A stretch of DNA of 64,000 bases from Bacteroidota bacterium (GTDB lineage Bacteria > Bacteroidota > Bacteroidia > Cytophagales > Cytophagaceae): assembly GCA_023392125.1 (NCBI GenBank), contig JAEVZS010000012.1, positions 33,172 to 97,171 on the forward strand, read 5' to 3'. Shown one piece after another: positions 24,271 through 34,280 of this stretch. The notes under the pieces were generated by a model. The model had not been told where the DNA came from. It was given only the letters and a program-made list of their open reading frames with translations, and ran no database searches. The number at the start of each line of letters is the position of its first letter. Position 1 is the first letter of the stretch. The position numbers were made by a program, and so were the translations under genes.

Positions 24271-26679
24271 ATGTACAGACCATTTATTATTTCCGTAGTA
24301 CTAATACTGATATCCATATCCCTCAGAAGCCAGGGACTCACACAGACTGTCCGGGGTACTGTCACCGATGCAGACAGTCAGTCGCCGCTGGCCGGCGTAC
24401 AGGTTACCCTCGGCGGCTCCAGCCCGCTTATCGGTGTCTATACCAATTCCGACGGTACCTTTGTATTGGAAAACATCCCGATCGGAAGAATCACCCTGCA
24501 ATTTTCGCTCATAGGCTACCGGACTCAGACAGTCTCCGATCTGCTGGTACAATCGGGCAAAGAAACCATTATTCAGACCAGCATGCAGGAATCCGTTCTG
24601 CAGCTGGACGTAATTCTGATCACGCCACCGGACTCCAGAGGCGAAGCCCTCAACGAAATGACCCTGATCAGCGCACGTTCCATATCCTCCAATGCCACCA
24701 ACCGCTTTGCCGGCGGCTTCAACGATCCGGCCCGCATCCTGTCCAATTTTGCCGGTGTAAATAATTCGCAGGACGGCAGCGCCGACATCATCGTGCGGGG
24801 CAATTCGCCCAAATACATTCAGTGGCGGCTCGAGGGAGTACCCATCTCCAACCCGAGCCATTTTGGTGATCCCGCCGGGCTGGGAACCGGAGCTCCCAGC
24901 GCCTTAAACAACCACATACTGGCCACTTCCGACTTCCATACCGGTGCGTTCAATGCAGAATTTGGCGATGTGTTGTCGGGTGTTTACGATATACGGCTGC
25001 GTACAGGCAATAATCAGCAGCTTGAAGCGATGGCCGGTCTTGGAATACTGGGTACTGACATCACGCTGGAAGGACCCTTCACAAAAAGCTACGGTGGTTC
25101 CTATCTGGTCAACTACCGCTATTCGACCATATCCCTCATCGACGGAATCGGTCTGGTCGACATCGGTGGTGTGCCCACTTTTCAGGACGGCGCCTTTAAA
25201 GTCGTTTTGCCGGCAGCGAAGCTCGGCACTTTTTCATTATTCGGCCTGTCAGGATACAGCACACTGGATTTTGAAAACGTAGATCCCACTATATTCGCTA
25301 CTCCCGGCGACAGAGGCCTGCGGGCTGACATACAGGAAGACTACCGCAAAAGAGCGCATCTTTTCAATACAGGCATCAATCACATGCTGTCTCCCGGCCG
25401 CAACAGCTATCTTAAAACTACCCTGGCCTGTTCCAGCGAAGGCATCCGGGACAATATTCTGGAGACCAGCACCGTCAACGATTCCGTATTGTATGCCCGG
25501 GACAATTTCAAAAGCCGGATCAGCTCTGCCGCCTGGCGTGCCAGTATGCTCTACAATCACAAGCTCAGCACCCGCAATACGGTGCAGCTTGGCGCCAACT
25601 ATACTCTCTTTACGCATACAATGGATATAAGCCGGCTACGGGACGATACCGATCAGCGGATTTCCCTCACCAATATGGACGCCAACATCGGTACGCTGCG
25701 CAACTTTGTGAGCTGGAAGCACCGGATACATGACGACCTGACCATTGTAGCGGGACTGCACAATATGAATGTATTTTTTAACAATAAAAGCACGCTCGAG
25801 CCCCGCATAGCAGCCAGCCGGGCAGTCGGCGGCACACATTCCTTCCGTCTCGGCTACGGCATGCACAGCACCATGGAGCGGATCTATCATTACTTTGCCC
25901 GGGTAGAGATGCCGGACGGCAGCATCCCGGAACCCAACCGCGACTTGGAGCTGCTCAGAGCACACCACTTCGTAGCAGGATATAAAAAGCAGCTGACCCG
26001 CAATCTGAGCGCAAAAATCGAAGCATATTACCAGCACTTATACAATCTGCCTGTCGAAAACAGCGACAGCAGCATCTACGCCACGATCAACGAGACACCG
26101 GACATACGCTTCGCAGATCTGGTCAACAAAGGCACGGGGCGAAACTATGGTCTGGAGCTGACGCTGGAACGTTTCTTTGCCAACAATTACTATTATATGA
26201 TCAATGCTTCGGTTTTTGAGTCAAAATATACTCCGCTGGACGGCATCGAGCGCAATACGGCATTTAACAGCAACTACCTGATCAATATACTTGCCGGAAA
26301 GGAGTTCCATAATCTGGGAAGAAATAAAAGCCGGACCTTTAGTGTCAATGGTAAGGTGTTTTTTGGTGGCGGACGAAGAATGATTCCGCTGCTGCGCGAC
26401 AGTCAGGGGGCATTGGCAGTAGATCCGTCAGCCAACAGCTACTGGGATTACAGCCGGGCTTATCAGTCTGCACTGGGCAATATTTATACGGTTTCGCTGG
26501 CGCTGAGCCACAAATGGAACAAGCCGAAGGTATCGCATGAGCTGTTTATCAACCTCGACAACCTGACCAACAATCAGGCAAAGCTGACTGAATACTATGC
26601 TCCCGGTGAGCCGGGCGGTATCGGTTACCGCACCACGTTTGGCCTGTTTCCGAATATGATGTACCGCATTTACTTCTGA
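24271..26679 (+). CDS. TonB-dependent receptor with N-terminal carboxypeptidase-regulatory-like domain
   Basis: An 802-residue outer-membrane receptor. A signal peptide (to about residue 20) is followed by a carboxypeptidase-regulatory-like domain (VRGTVTDADSQSPLAGVQV), a plug domain (FAGGFNDPARILSNFAGV, DIIVRGNSP, FGDVLSGVYDI) and a long beta-barrel ending in YRIYF. There is no SusD-like partner and no TonB-box or sigma/anti-sigma neighbour. The Crp/Fnr gene immediately upstream may regulate it. The ligand cannot be predicted. Confidence 0.88.
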   Translation: MYRPFIISVVLILISISLRSQGLTQTVRGTVTDADSQSPLAGVQVTLGGSSPLIGVYTNSDGTFVLENIPIGRITLQFSLIGYRTQTVSDLLVQSGKETIIQTSMQESVLQLDVILITPPDSRGEALNEMTLISARSISSNATNRFAGGFNDPARILSNFAGVNNSQDGSADIIVRGNSPKYIQWRLEGVPISNPSHFGDPAGLGTGAPSALNNHILATSDFHTGAFNAEFGDVLSGVYDIRLRTGNNQQLEAMAGLGILGTDITLEGPFTKSYGGSYLVNYRYSTISLIDGIGLVDIGGVPTFQDGAFKVVLPAAKLGTFSLFGLSGYSTLDFENVDPTIFATPGDRGLRADIQEDYRKRAHLFNTGINHMLSPGRNSYLKTTLACSSEGIRDNILETSTVNDSVLYARDNFKSRISSAAWRASMLYNHKLSTRNTVQLGANYTLFTHTMDISRLRDDTDQRISLTNMDANIGTLRNFVSWKHRIHDDLTIVAGLHNMNVFFNNKSTLEPRIAASRAVGGTHSFRLGYGMHSTMERIYHYFARVEMPDGSIPEPNRDLELLRAHHFVAGYKKQLTRNLSAKIEAYYQHLYNLPVENSDSSIYATINETPDIRFADLVNKGTGRNYGLELTLERFFANNYYYMINASVFESKYTPLDGIERNTAFNSNYLINILAGKEFHNLGRNKSRTFSVNGKVFFGGGRRMIPLLRDSQGALAVDPSANSYWDYSRAYQSALGNIYTVSLALSHKWNKPKVSHELFINLDNLTNNQAKLTEYYAPGEPGGIGYRTTFGLFPNMMYRIYF

Positions 26680-26727
26680 TCAGGCAACACTATCAGCTAG
26701 CTACTCTTTTACAAAGACCATACACCC

Positions 26728-26774
26728 GCTTCGGTACAACCGGTATGCTCTCTTGCAGCCGGTTGTACCGAAGC
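26728..26774. terminator. Perfect 16-bp hairpin between convergent TonB-receptor and GH53 genes
   Basis: Arms 26728-26743 and 26759-26774 are exact inverted complements (GCTTCGGTACAACCGG and its reverse complement) with a 15-nt loop. No T-run is present on either side. Its place between two convergent genes suggests a bidirectional transcription end. Confidence 0.65.
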
Positions 26775-26825
26775 AACCAATACCGGACACTGACTATTAT
26801 TCTCAGATATCTGAAATATTCTGCT

Positions 26826-28436
26826 TTACTGCTTCACCAGCTTCAGCACGCTCGTTTCCGACTGACTCTGTATATGCAGGATATAGGTACCGGACGGCAA
26901 GGTCTCTCCTATCGCACAAGAGCCCTCGCATCGGCCGGCTACGATGTGGAGATTTTCCACACTCCGGATCGTATATTCCACCGGCTCCTCAGCACGAATC
27001 ACAAAGGAGCGCCCAAACGGATTGGGATAAGCCGTAAACCGTTCCTTATTGTAAGCAGCGATATCCGTTATCACCGATTCGCAGTGTCCCCATACATCAT
27101 TGATCTCATACGTATCCGCATCAGGAATTTCATAGCCCCGGTCGACATTCCACCAGAGGGCACAGGCTGCAGGTACTGTCTCCCTTGCCCCCCAGTCATT
27201 GCCGTTGAGATAGTAATACGCTCCGGTCTGCCCCGGCTGCATGGTAAAAGTCCGCGAATAGAGTCCGTTGCCCACAGCAGTCATGGGCAGCAGCTGCCAG
27301 TTGCCGTTTACCGAAGTCATTTCACCCGTGATATATACCCCATTCTGCGTGGATTGCCCCGTCATGTCGACGGTAAACGTAGTCTGCACCGCCTCTGTAA
27401 CCTGACAGTTATACTGGAAACCTTTCATGGCTTCGGTTGCCTGATAGGCATTGGCGCCGGTATTGCCATTCCATGCGACTTTACCATAGCCCCGCCAGTT
27501 GTAAGCCTGCGGTTCCCACCAGAATATCCCCAGCCCCCGGTTGCCCGCAATAGATTGCAGATTGCGGATAACCTGCTCTGTAAACTGCCGGGCCGCCTGC
27601 GGCTGACTGGTCGGCATACCGATCTCGGATACTATAACATCTTTATTGTACCGGCTGATCATATCCTGCATATTGGCCAGCGCCTGTGTAGCATACTCCG
27701 GCCAGTCGGGTGTATTGCCCGCTTCCGGATACATGGACATGGCGATGGCATCAAAACGCGCGTTATTGCTGACCAGACCGCCGATATTCCAGCGAAACAA
27801 ACCATTGTCATACCCATTGGCCACATGCACCAGCACTCTGGCAGCCGGAAACACCTCTTTGACTGCCTGATAGCCGCTGTCCACAAACCGGGCGTAGTTG
27901 ACCATATTGGCATTATTATTAGCCGAAGCACGGCCTTCCGGCCACAGCATGCCATCGTTGGTTTCGTTGCCCACCTGTACCCATTCGGGGGTAATACCTT
28001 CAGCTTTCAGAGCCGACAATACGTCAAACGTGTGATCATATACCGCCTGTACCAGCTGCTGCATGGTATAGTCTGCCCAGGCAGCCGGCTTGTTTTGCTG
28101 GCCGGGATCAGCCCAGGAATCGCTGTAGTGAAAATCGATCATCAGACGATACCCATTGGCAACAGCTCTTTTGGACAGGTTGATCACGTCCTGCCTGCCG
28201 CTCCAGCCTCCCTGCGGATTGACCCAGACTCTGAGGCGTATGGAATTGATACAGTAATCCGGCAGTATATCCAGCAGATCCTTTTGTACACCATTGCTGT
28301 CCCGCCATACCCTGCCGGAAGCCTCCATCTCCGAAAGCCAGCCTACATCGGCTCCGCGGGCGAGATCCTGGGCGCGAACAGCAGCTGTACAACATAACAA
28401 AATCATAGAGAGGAGCGGCAAAAATCGAAACATCAT
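26826..28436 (-). CDS. GH53 endo-beta-1,4-galactanase with T9SS sorting domain
   Basis: A 536-residue secreted enzyme. After a signal peptide (to about residue 22) the GH53 TIM barrel spans about 25-365, with GADVGWLSEME, the acid/base Glu in VQVGNETNDG (E158) and the nucleophile in VSEIGMP (E271). A beta-sandwich domain that may bind carbohydrate or starch-like ligands follows (about 370-450). The C-terminal about 75 residues (YPNPFGRSF to VLKLVKQ) form a type A T9SS sorting domain, so the enzyme is exported to the cell surface. It should cleave type I arabinogalactan. It stands alone, without a SusC/D pair. Confidence 0.93.
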   Translation of the reverse strand: MMFRFLPLLSMILLCCTAAVRAQDLARGADVGWLSEMEASGRVWRDSNGVQKDLLDILPDYCINSIRLRVWVNPQGGWSGRQDVINLSKRAVANGYRLMIDFHYSDSWADPGQQNKPAAWADYTMQQLVQAVYDHTFDVLSALKAEGITPEWVQVGNETNDGMLWPEGRASANNNANMVNYARFVDSGYQAVKEVFPAARVLVHVANGYDNGLFRWNIGGLVSNNARFDAIAMSMYPEAGNTPDWPEYATQALANMQDMISRYNKDVIVSEIGMPTSQPQAARQFTEQVIRNLQSIAGNRGLGIFWWEPQAYNWRGYGKVAWNGNTGANAYQATEAMKGFQYNCQVTEAVQTTFTVDMTGQSTQNGVYITGEMTSVNGNWQLLPMTAVGNGLYSRTFTMQPGQTGAYYYLNGNDWGARETVPAACALWWNVDRGYEIPDADTYEINDVWGHCESVITDIAAYNKERFTAYPNPFGRSFVIRAEEPVEYTIRSVENLHIVAGRCEGSCAIGETLPSGTYILHIQSQSETSVLKLVKQ

Positions 28437-28769
28437 CGTCTGTTTTTTTATGGTAAAAATAATAGCAGCAATCTTTCACGGATTATCCGGCACAATCCAT
28501 ACATAACTTCCGCCCAAAGATACTGACTTTTAAATATATAAATTTTTATCAAAAAGATCCAATACATAAGTAATAGCAGAACTTTCTATCAGAATACTCT
28601 TAACAAATACGTGCCAATGCAATCAGGACAAATATGCACTAAGAGCAATACAGAAATAAGTACTTTTCCATTATTCATATAATTTTGCCCATACAAACCG
28701 GCTGATTAATTTGCGCTAAAAGTCCGTTACAGGCGTTTCAGAAAAAATCAGCAGACTCAGAAACAACCC
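28437..28769. other. Intergenic region between divergent GH53 and DUF1801 genes
   Basis: AT-rich stretch without a credible ORF. A TAATTTTG -7-like element at 28680-28687 points toward the DUF1801 gene about 80 nt downstream; a clear -33 TTTG is not seen at the right distance. Confidence 0.35.
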
Positions 28770-29228
28770 ATGCAGCTAAAAGCAGATACACCAGAACACT
28801 ATATCGACCAGCTTCCCGAAGACAGAAAGCCGGTTATTCAGAAGCTCAGAAAAACCATCCTGGATAATCTGCCGGATGGATTTTCCGAAACCATTAGCTA
28901 CGGCATGATTGGCTATGTAGTGCCGCATTCGGTCTATCCGGCCGGATACCACTGCGACCCGAAACAGCCTCTGCCTTTTATAAGCATCGCTTCACAGAAA
29001 AACTTTGTAGCTCTTTACCACATGGGCCTGTATGCCTCTCCGGAGCTATTGAAGTGGTTCACGGAAGAATATCCCAGACATTGCAAGACCAGGCCGGATA
29101 TGGGCAAGAGCTGTATACGCTTCAAAAAAACGGATCAGATACCCTATGAGCTGATTGCCGGACTTACAGGCAAAATAAGCGCTGATGAATGGATCCGGAC
29201 CTATGAAACCAGCATAAAACGGAAATGA
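28770..29228 (+). CDS. DUF1801 (YdhG-like) domain protein
   Basis: A 152-residue protein of the DUF1801 family: a TPEHYIDQLPEDRK start, LPDGFSETISYGMIGYVVPH core, SQKNFVALYHMGLYA and a CIRFKK segment near the end. The fold is frataxin/CyaY-like; the function is not established. The stop overlaps the start of the following hydrolase gene by 4 nt (ATGA), so the two are coupled. Confidence 0.88.
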   Translation: MQLKADTPEHYIDQLPEDRKPVIQKLRKTILDNLPDGFSETISYGMIGYVVPHSVYPAGYHCDPKQPLPFISIASQKNFVALYHMGLYASPELLKWFTEEYPRHCKTRPDMGKSCIRFKKTDQIPYELIAGLTGKISADEWIRTYETSIKRK

Positions 29229-30154
29229 TCATAAAACGAAAATCACGCTTTAAAGATCCGGTAAACGATCGGGCATATTTCAGGAGCTGGGTAAAGCAAC
29301 TGGAGGAAACAAACGGCAGACAATACGAAGAGCTCGAAGTAAAAACGTCCCTTGGCACAACCCATGTCTGGGGTCTGCATACCAAAGAAACCGGCCTCGA
29401 TACACTGGTCATATTTCCGGGAGCCAGAACCACCCCCCTGTTCTGGGATTTTGACCGCGGACTGGACAATCTCCGGCATAAGCTGCGGATTTTTATGGTA
29501 GAAACCAACGGACTGCCCAACCTGAGCGATGGCGCTACTCCTGACATACAATCCCTGGACTATGGTGTATGGGCTGCGGAGGTATTGGCGGGCCTGAAAG
29601 CTGACCAGGCATTTGTAGCGGGCGCTTCTTTTGGCGGACTGATTTGTATGAAACTGGCTATTACAAGCCCTGAAAAAATACGGGCAGTCTTTCTGCTCAA
29701 CCCCGGCTGCCTGCAGGCATTTTCTCTGAAACCTCAGAATCTTTATTACAACCTGCTGCCGATTGTCCGACCGACAGGTGACCATGTGAAGCTATTTCTT
29801 GAAAAAGCGGTTTTTTCAAAACCGGAACATCAATTGTCTCCCACATCAGAAAGACTGATTATTGACTATGAGCTATTCGCAATCAGCCGGTATAAGGACA
29901 GAACACAGAAGCCTTACTATATGGACAGGCAGCTTTCAGCAGTCAATACCGATACGTATCTCCTGCTGGGCAGCAAGGATCTGCTGTTTCCGTTTCAAAA
30001 ATCAGCCGGCAATGCCAGAAAGCATCTGAAACATTTAAAGGAGATTAAAATCTTCAGCAATGTCGGCCACGGAATAGAAACTTATGATAAGGCCATGAAC
30101 TATATCGGAAATAAAATAAAAACCATGAGCCACCAGGTTGCGGAAAAGCAATAA
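29225..30154 (+). CDS. Alpha/beta hydrolase
   Basis: A 309-residue cytoplasmic alpha/beta hydrolase without a signal peptide. The nucleophile elbow is GASFGG (S135), the acid is likely in LLGSKDLLFPF, and the catalytic His in NVGHGIE. The substrate is unknown. It is translationally coupled to the DUF1801 gene. No partner that would suggest a pathway is nearby. Confidence 0.87.
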   Translation: MIIKRKSRFKDPVNDRAYFRSWVKQLEETNGRQYEELEVKTSLGTTHVWGLHTKETGLDTLVIFPGARTTPLFWDFDRGLDNLRHKLRIFMVETNGLPNLSDGATPDIQSLDYGVWAAEVLAGLKADQAFVAGASFGGLICMKLAITSPEKIRAVFLLNPGCLQAFSLKPQNLYYNLLPIVRPTGDHVKLFLEKAVFSKPEHQLSPTSERLIIDYELFAISRYKDRTQKPYYMDRQLSAVNTDTYLLLGSKDLLFPFQKSAGNARKHLKHLKEIKIFSNVGHGIETYDKAMNYIGNKIKTMSHQVAEKQ

Positions 30155-30523
30155 GCGCTCCGGCAACAGCACATAATGAAATTGCCCCGGGTTTTGCAGA
30201 TCGTTGGCTTAAAACCATGATCGGCTTTCCAGCCAGGCGGCAGCTTACTTTGGGCTTTCAGCCCGGTACAGGCTGCCGGTAAAAAGATAAAGGGTAATTG
30301 ACAAGATTTAATATATTCACTGGTATCTGCTCCGGCAAAACGGGGCAGACAGCATCCGCGGCAAAGATCCCGTACCACAATCAAAAAAAATCACCCTTTC
30401 TGCGTATTTTCACCGGCCGGCAAAAGGAAAAAGTCCTGTCCGGCTATTACCGGAACGGATATCCGGATCGTTTATGCCCCTTCATTCAAAATTTCTTCAG
30501 AATTCATTCGTTAATTTAAGCCA
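30155..30523. other. Intergenic region before the two-component system
   Basis: About 370 bases without a supported gene. One short frame (30298-30519) has no recognisable protein features. The sequence contains several CCGG-rich short inverted repeats (for example around 30410-30470) but no clear terminator or promoter. Confidence 0.3.
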
Positions 30524-31195
30524 ATGAAAATCCTGATCATTGAAGACGAACCGGAGCTTGCCCAAAGTATTGCCGAATACCTGTCGGGCAAAAGCTATTT
30601 ATGTGAGTTTGCTTCCACGTTTGATCAGGCTCAGAGCAAGATACACAGCTATCACTATGACTGCATCCTGCTGGATATCATGCTGCCCGGCGGCAATGGC
30701 CTCAAGCTGCTGGAAGAGCTCAGCAGCATGGACAAGCAGGATGGCGTCATCATCATTTCGGCCAGAGATGCGCTCGACGATAAGATAGCCGGCCTGCAAA
30801 CCGGAGCGGATGATTATCTGACCAAACCATTTCATCTGGCAGAGCTGGCAGCCCGGATCTATTCCGTGATCCGGAGAAAACAGTTTGGCAATACCAATAC
30901 CATACAGCACAATGAGCTCCGGATCGACCTGCCGGCCAAGACCGTGTCGGTAAGAGGCCGGAATATAGCGCTGACCCGAAAAGAGTTTGATCTGCTGATT
31001 TACTTTATCGGCAACAAAAACAGAGTAATCTCCAAAAGCACGCTGGCGGAGCACTTGTCGGGAGAGTTTGCCGATATGCTCGACAATCATGACTTTGTAT
31101 ACGCGCATATCAAGAATCTGAAAAAAAAGCTCCAGGATTCGGGATGCGCCAGCTACCTGAAAACCATATACGGCACCGGCTACCGCTGGGGATAA
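30524..31195 (+). CDS. OmpR-family response regulator
   Basis: A 223-residue regulator with a receiver domain (acidic pair E7/D8, phosphoacceptor D51 in LLDIMLPG, K101 in YLTKPF) and a winged-helix Trans_reg_C domain (LTRKEFDLLIYFIGN, and YLKTIYGTGYRWG at the end). The histidine kinase gene follows after 32 nt. The BamA-like outer-membrane protein gene downstream may belong to its regulon (inference). Confidence 0.95.
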   Translation: MKILIIEDEPELAQSIAEYLSGKSYLCEFASTFDQAQSKIHSYHYDCILLDIMLPGGNGLKLLEELSSMDKQDGVIIISARDALDDKIAGLQTGADDYLTKPFHLAELAARIYSVIRRKQFGNTNTIQHNELRIDLPAKTVSVRGRNIALTRKEFDLLIYFIGNKNRVISKSTLAEHLSGEFADMLDNHDFVYAHIKNLKKKLQDSGCASYLKTIYGTGYRWG

Positions 31196-31227
31196 GTATA
31201 TGAAAAACGTCTGACTCTTCTACCCCG

Positions 31228-32517
31228 TTGAAAAAATCGTTACTTCACAAAACCCTCCTTCCGATCACACTCTACTCGCTTTTTGTACTGAGTGCGAGTG
31301 TACCGGCCTATTATTACCTCGTAGACAGCATATGGCTGGAAGAGCTGGACGAGCATAATCTGAGCATTGCCAAGCAGACGGAAAACGAGCTGAACAAACT
31401 CAACCTGAGCGATGAAGAGCTTGCCGGAAGCATTCTGCTCTGGAACAAAATACAGCCCGGCACCAACCTGAAGGAGCTGCCCCGGCACATACCGGGACCG
31501 GACAGCGTATATACGGTATGGAAGCAGGACCCCTATGAAGAGCATAAGGATATAGACCGTTTCAGAGGCCTGGCCAGACATATTATGATCAATGACAAGC
31601 CATATGAGCTGATCATAGAAACCAATATCGAGGAAACAGAAGAAATTGTCCTGGCCATCTCGCTGGTCACGCTCTTCTTTTTTCTGGTGCTGGTAGCAGG
31701 CTTCCTGCTGTTGAACCGCAAGCTTTCTGCCCAGCTGTGGAAACCTTTCCGTAATACGCTGGACAGACTGAAGTCATTTAACCTGAGCAGCCAGACCTCT
31801 ATTGCGTTCGAAAAGACCGATATACTCGAGTTTGAAGAGCTCAATGATGTGCTGCAGAAGCTGATCGCCAAAAACATTTCGGTGTATCGGCTGCAGAAGG
31901 AATTTACTGAAAATGCCAGTCATGAGCTGCAGACACCACTGGCTATTATCAAAAACAAGCTGGATCTGCTGCTGCAAAAAGAAACACTGACGGACCGGCA
32001 ATACCAGATTATCGAAGAAGCCAACAAGGCGCTGACCCGCCTCTCCCGTATCAATAAAAATCTGCTGCTGCTTGCCAAAATCGAAAACCACCAGTTTGAT
32101 AACAATGAATCCATACCGGTAAGCTCACTGATCAGCCAGTCGCTCGGACAGCTGAAAGAACATTCTGACAACAAAAACCTCGAAGTTGTATTCGATCCGG
32201 ATGCAGAAGCAACGATCAAAGGCAACAAAACGCTTTGCGAGATTCTGATCAACAACCTGCTGCTGAATGCTATCCGCCATAACAATCCCAATGGCATCAT
32301 ACGGATAAAAGCTGACCAACAGGGGATTTCCATTGCCAACTCGGGCAGCAATGCCCTGGATAGTGAAGCCATGTTCAAGCGGTTTGCCAACGTATCCAGT
32401 ACCAATGCCGGAAGTGGTCTCGGGCTGGCCATCATCCGCCAGATATGCCTGCGCCACGGCTGGAATATCAGCTATCAGTTCAGCGATCATTTCCATATTT
32501 TTCGGATCCGGTTCTGA
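31228..32517 (+). CDS. Sensor histidine kinase
   Basis: A 429-residue kinase with two membrane helices (about 10-32 and 143-163) that enclose a periplasmic sensor domain of about 110 residues. A HisKA domain follows with ENASHELQTPLAI (H232), then a HATPase domain with LINNLLLNAIRHN and GSGLGLAI. The start is a TTG at 31228: the only upstream ATG in the gap (31200) is in a frame that stops after four codons. It forms the partner of the preceding response regulator. The stimulus is not evident. Confidence 0.93.
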   Translation: MKKSLLHKTLLPITLYSLFVLSASVPAYYYLVDSIWLEELDEHNLSIAKQTENELNKLNLSDEELAGSILLWNKIQPGTNLKELPRHIPGPDSVYTVWKQDPYEEHKDIDRFRGLARHIMINDKPYELIIETNIEETEEIVLAISLVTLFFFLVLVAGFLLLNRKLSAQLWKPFRNTLDRLKSFNLSSQTSIAFEKTDILEFEELNDVLQKLIAKNISVYRLQKEFTENASHELQTPLAIIKNKLDLLLQKETLTDRQYQIIEEANKALTRLSRINKNLLLLAKIENHQFDNNESIPVSSLISQSLGQLKEHSDNKNLEVVFDPDAEATIKGNKTLCEILINNLLLNAIRHNNPNGIIRIKADQQGISIANSGSNALDSEAMFKRFANVSSTNAGSGLGLAIIRQICLRHGWNISYQFSDHFHIFRIRF

Positions 32518-32579
32518 AATTCAGAATTTCTCCCAAATCACCTGCGATTTTTGACGGATAAGTAAATTACTATCCGCTC

Positions 32580-33974
32580 ATGAGATTATTGAAAATATCC
32601 CTCATTGTTTTATATGTCGCCATAGCGGCACTGGCATACGGCCAGGAAAAAGATACCCTTTTGTTCATCAAATCAAAACGCATGTCAGATGCTGATCTGG
32701 CTAAAAAAAAGGAAGGAACTTTTTTTACAGGTCTTCCCGATTTTTCATCCGATCCGGTGACAGGCTTTGGCCTGGGCGCCCGGACAAACATATTCTGGAA
32801 TGGTGAACGTGACAATCCTCTTTTTCCCTACACTCCCTATCTTGCCCGGCTGCGCGCCAATGCCTCCTACTATAGCTCCAATGCCAGAGAGCTCACGCTA
32901 TCGCTCGACATACCTTATTACAAAGGCTCACGCTGGCGTTTCAGAGTCGATGCCAAAGCCCAGCAGAATCCGGCCAACCTGTATTTTGGCCTCACGGAAA
33001 AAACGCTCGGAGCCCTGCATCTGCCATCGGACGACAACACGACCTATGCTACCTACAGGGCATTTGACACAGCCAGAAAGCAGCTGCGTCCGGGGGAAAC
33101 CGGCGAAGCTGCTTTTGTCAGCGACGTATTATCCAACCGCTTCAGAGATACCGAATTTATGCTCAATCTGAAAGCCGACTACGCGCTGGGCAAAGGCCGC
33201 TGGAGAATCATGGGCGGCTATGAGATTCAACACCTGAGCTACAAAACTTTTGAAGGACTGGAAACAGAGGCGCTGGATCCTGCAAACGGTCAGCACACAA
33301 CTGTGCCTAATGGTCTTTCGCTCCTCAGAAGAGACTATGAGCAGGGGCTTATTTCGGGACTGGAGGGCGGCTGGGTTTCCATCATACAAACCGCCCTGAT
33401 CTATGATACCAGAGATTTTGAGCCGGATCCGACACGAGGCGCATACTTCGAGGTGGCCAATGAGTACTCAGACACATACACAGGCTCTCAGTTTGCTTTT
33501 GACAAGCTGTTTGTCCAGGGACGTGCCTATAAGCAACTCCCCGTAGGTCCACGGACCATACTGGCCGGACGGGTGGGGATTGGCAATATCTTTGGCAATA
33601 ATGCACCGTTTTTTGAATATCAGGACCAGTGGAGCCCGGAAGGCAGCATCAATGCACTGGGCGGACGCCAGTCTTTGCGCGGCTATCGCTCCAATCGTTT
33701 TCTGGCAAGAGCAATGTGGTTCGGCAATATTGAGCTGAGGGTGCGGCTGATCGAATTTCCGGCGGGCAAGCAGCGATTTGCCTTTGTGCTGGCTCCGTTT
33801 TTTGACGCGGGCACGGTACGGGACCGCTGGCAGGACCTAAGCTTCCGGGATACCAGAGTGGCCGGTGGCGGCGGATTGCGTATCGCATGGAACCAGTCTA
33901 CCATCATATCGCTGGACTATGGCCGTTCCCGCGAGGATCGTCTCTTTTTTGTCGGTATAGGACAAACGTTCTGA
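32580..33974 (+). CDS. BamA/TamA-like outer-membrane protein (surface antigen domain)
   Basis: A 464-residue outer-membrane protein with a signal peptide (to about residue 21), a conserved GLPDFSSDPVTGFGLG segment and a C-terminal Omp85-type barrel. The family hallmark LGGRQSLRGYRSNRF is clear (the RGY loop), and the protein ends in IGQTF. It lacks POTRA repeats, so it is a short, barrel-only relative rather than BamA. It follows the sensor kinase gene by 62 nt. The substrate or role is unknown. Confidence 0.87.
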   Translation: MRLLKISLIVLYVAIAALAYGQEKDTLLFIKSKRMSDADLAKKKEGTFFTGLPDFSSDPVTGFGLGARTNIFWNGERDNPLFPYTPYLARLRANASYYSSNARELTLSLDIPYYKGSRWRFRVDAKAQQNPANLYFGLTEKTLGALHLPSDDNTTYATYRAFDTARKQLRPGETGEAAFVSDVLSNRFRDTEFMLNLKADYALGKGRWRIMGGYEIQHLSYKTFEGLETEALDPANGQHTTVPNGLSLLRRDYEQGLISGLEGGWVSIIQTALIYDTRDFEPDPTRGAYFEVANEYSDTYTGSQFAFDKLFVQGRAYKQLPVGPRTILAGRVGIGNIFGNNAPFFEYQDQWSPEGSINALGGRQSLRGYRSNRFLARAMWFGNIELRVRLIEFPAGKQRFAFVLAPFFDAGTVRDRWQDLSFRDTRVAGGGGLRIAWNQSTIISLDYGRSREDRLFFVGIGQTF

Positions 33975-34280
33975 TTGTTTATTTCCTATACTATCAAACC
34001 CAGACTGCAAAACAACACACACATAATTAACAACTTAATATATTTATATAATCGAAAAATATGTATATTGGGCCTTTGCAAATTCAATCAGCTAACATAT
34101 GTTCATTATAATCCCTCAATGAATACAGGCAGTTGTACATTATGATTTTCAAGAAACCCCTGATCAATATTTCCTGAACAAAAAATCACAATGAATCTGT
34201 CAGAAAAAATTTGCAAACAGGAGTATTCGAAAATCCTGGCCTTCTGCAAAAGAGTAGACAACCACTAATTTAGTTTACCA
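33975..34280. other. AT-rich intergenic region before lipoprotein gene
   Basis: About 306 bases, visibly more A/T-rich than the flanks. A 25-codon frame (34191-34268, ATG to TAA) ends 12 nt before the next ATG and could be a leader ORF, but it may be chance. No repeat or hairpin stands out. Confidence 0.3.

Noticed and set aside
26745..28397. 550-codon open frame on the + strand
   Set aside because: It is the antisense of the GH53 galactanase, which has clear catalytic motifs; the frame has no recognisable domain.
30298..30519. 73-codon open frame before the response regulator
   Set aside because: Low-complexity basic composition without family match; ends 4 nt before the regulator but shows no coding character.
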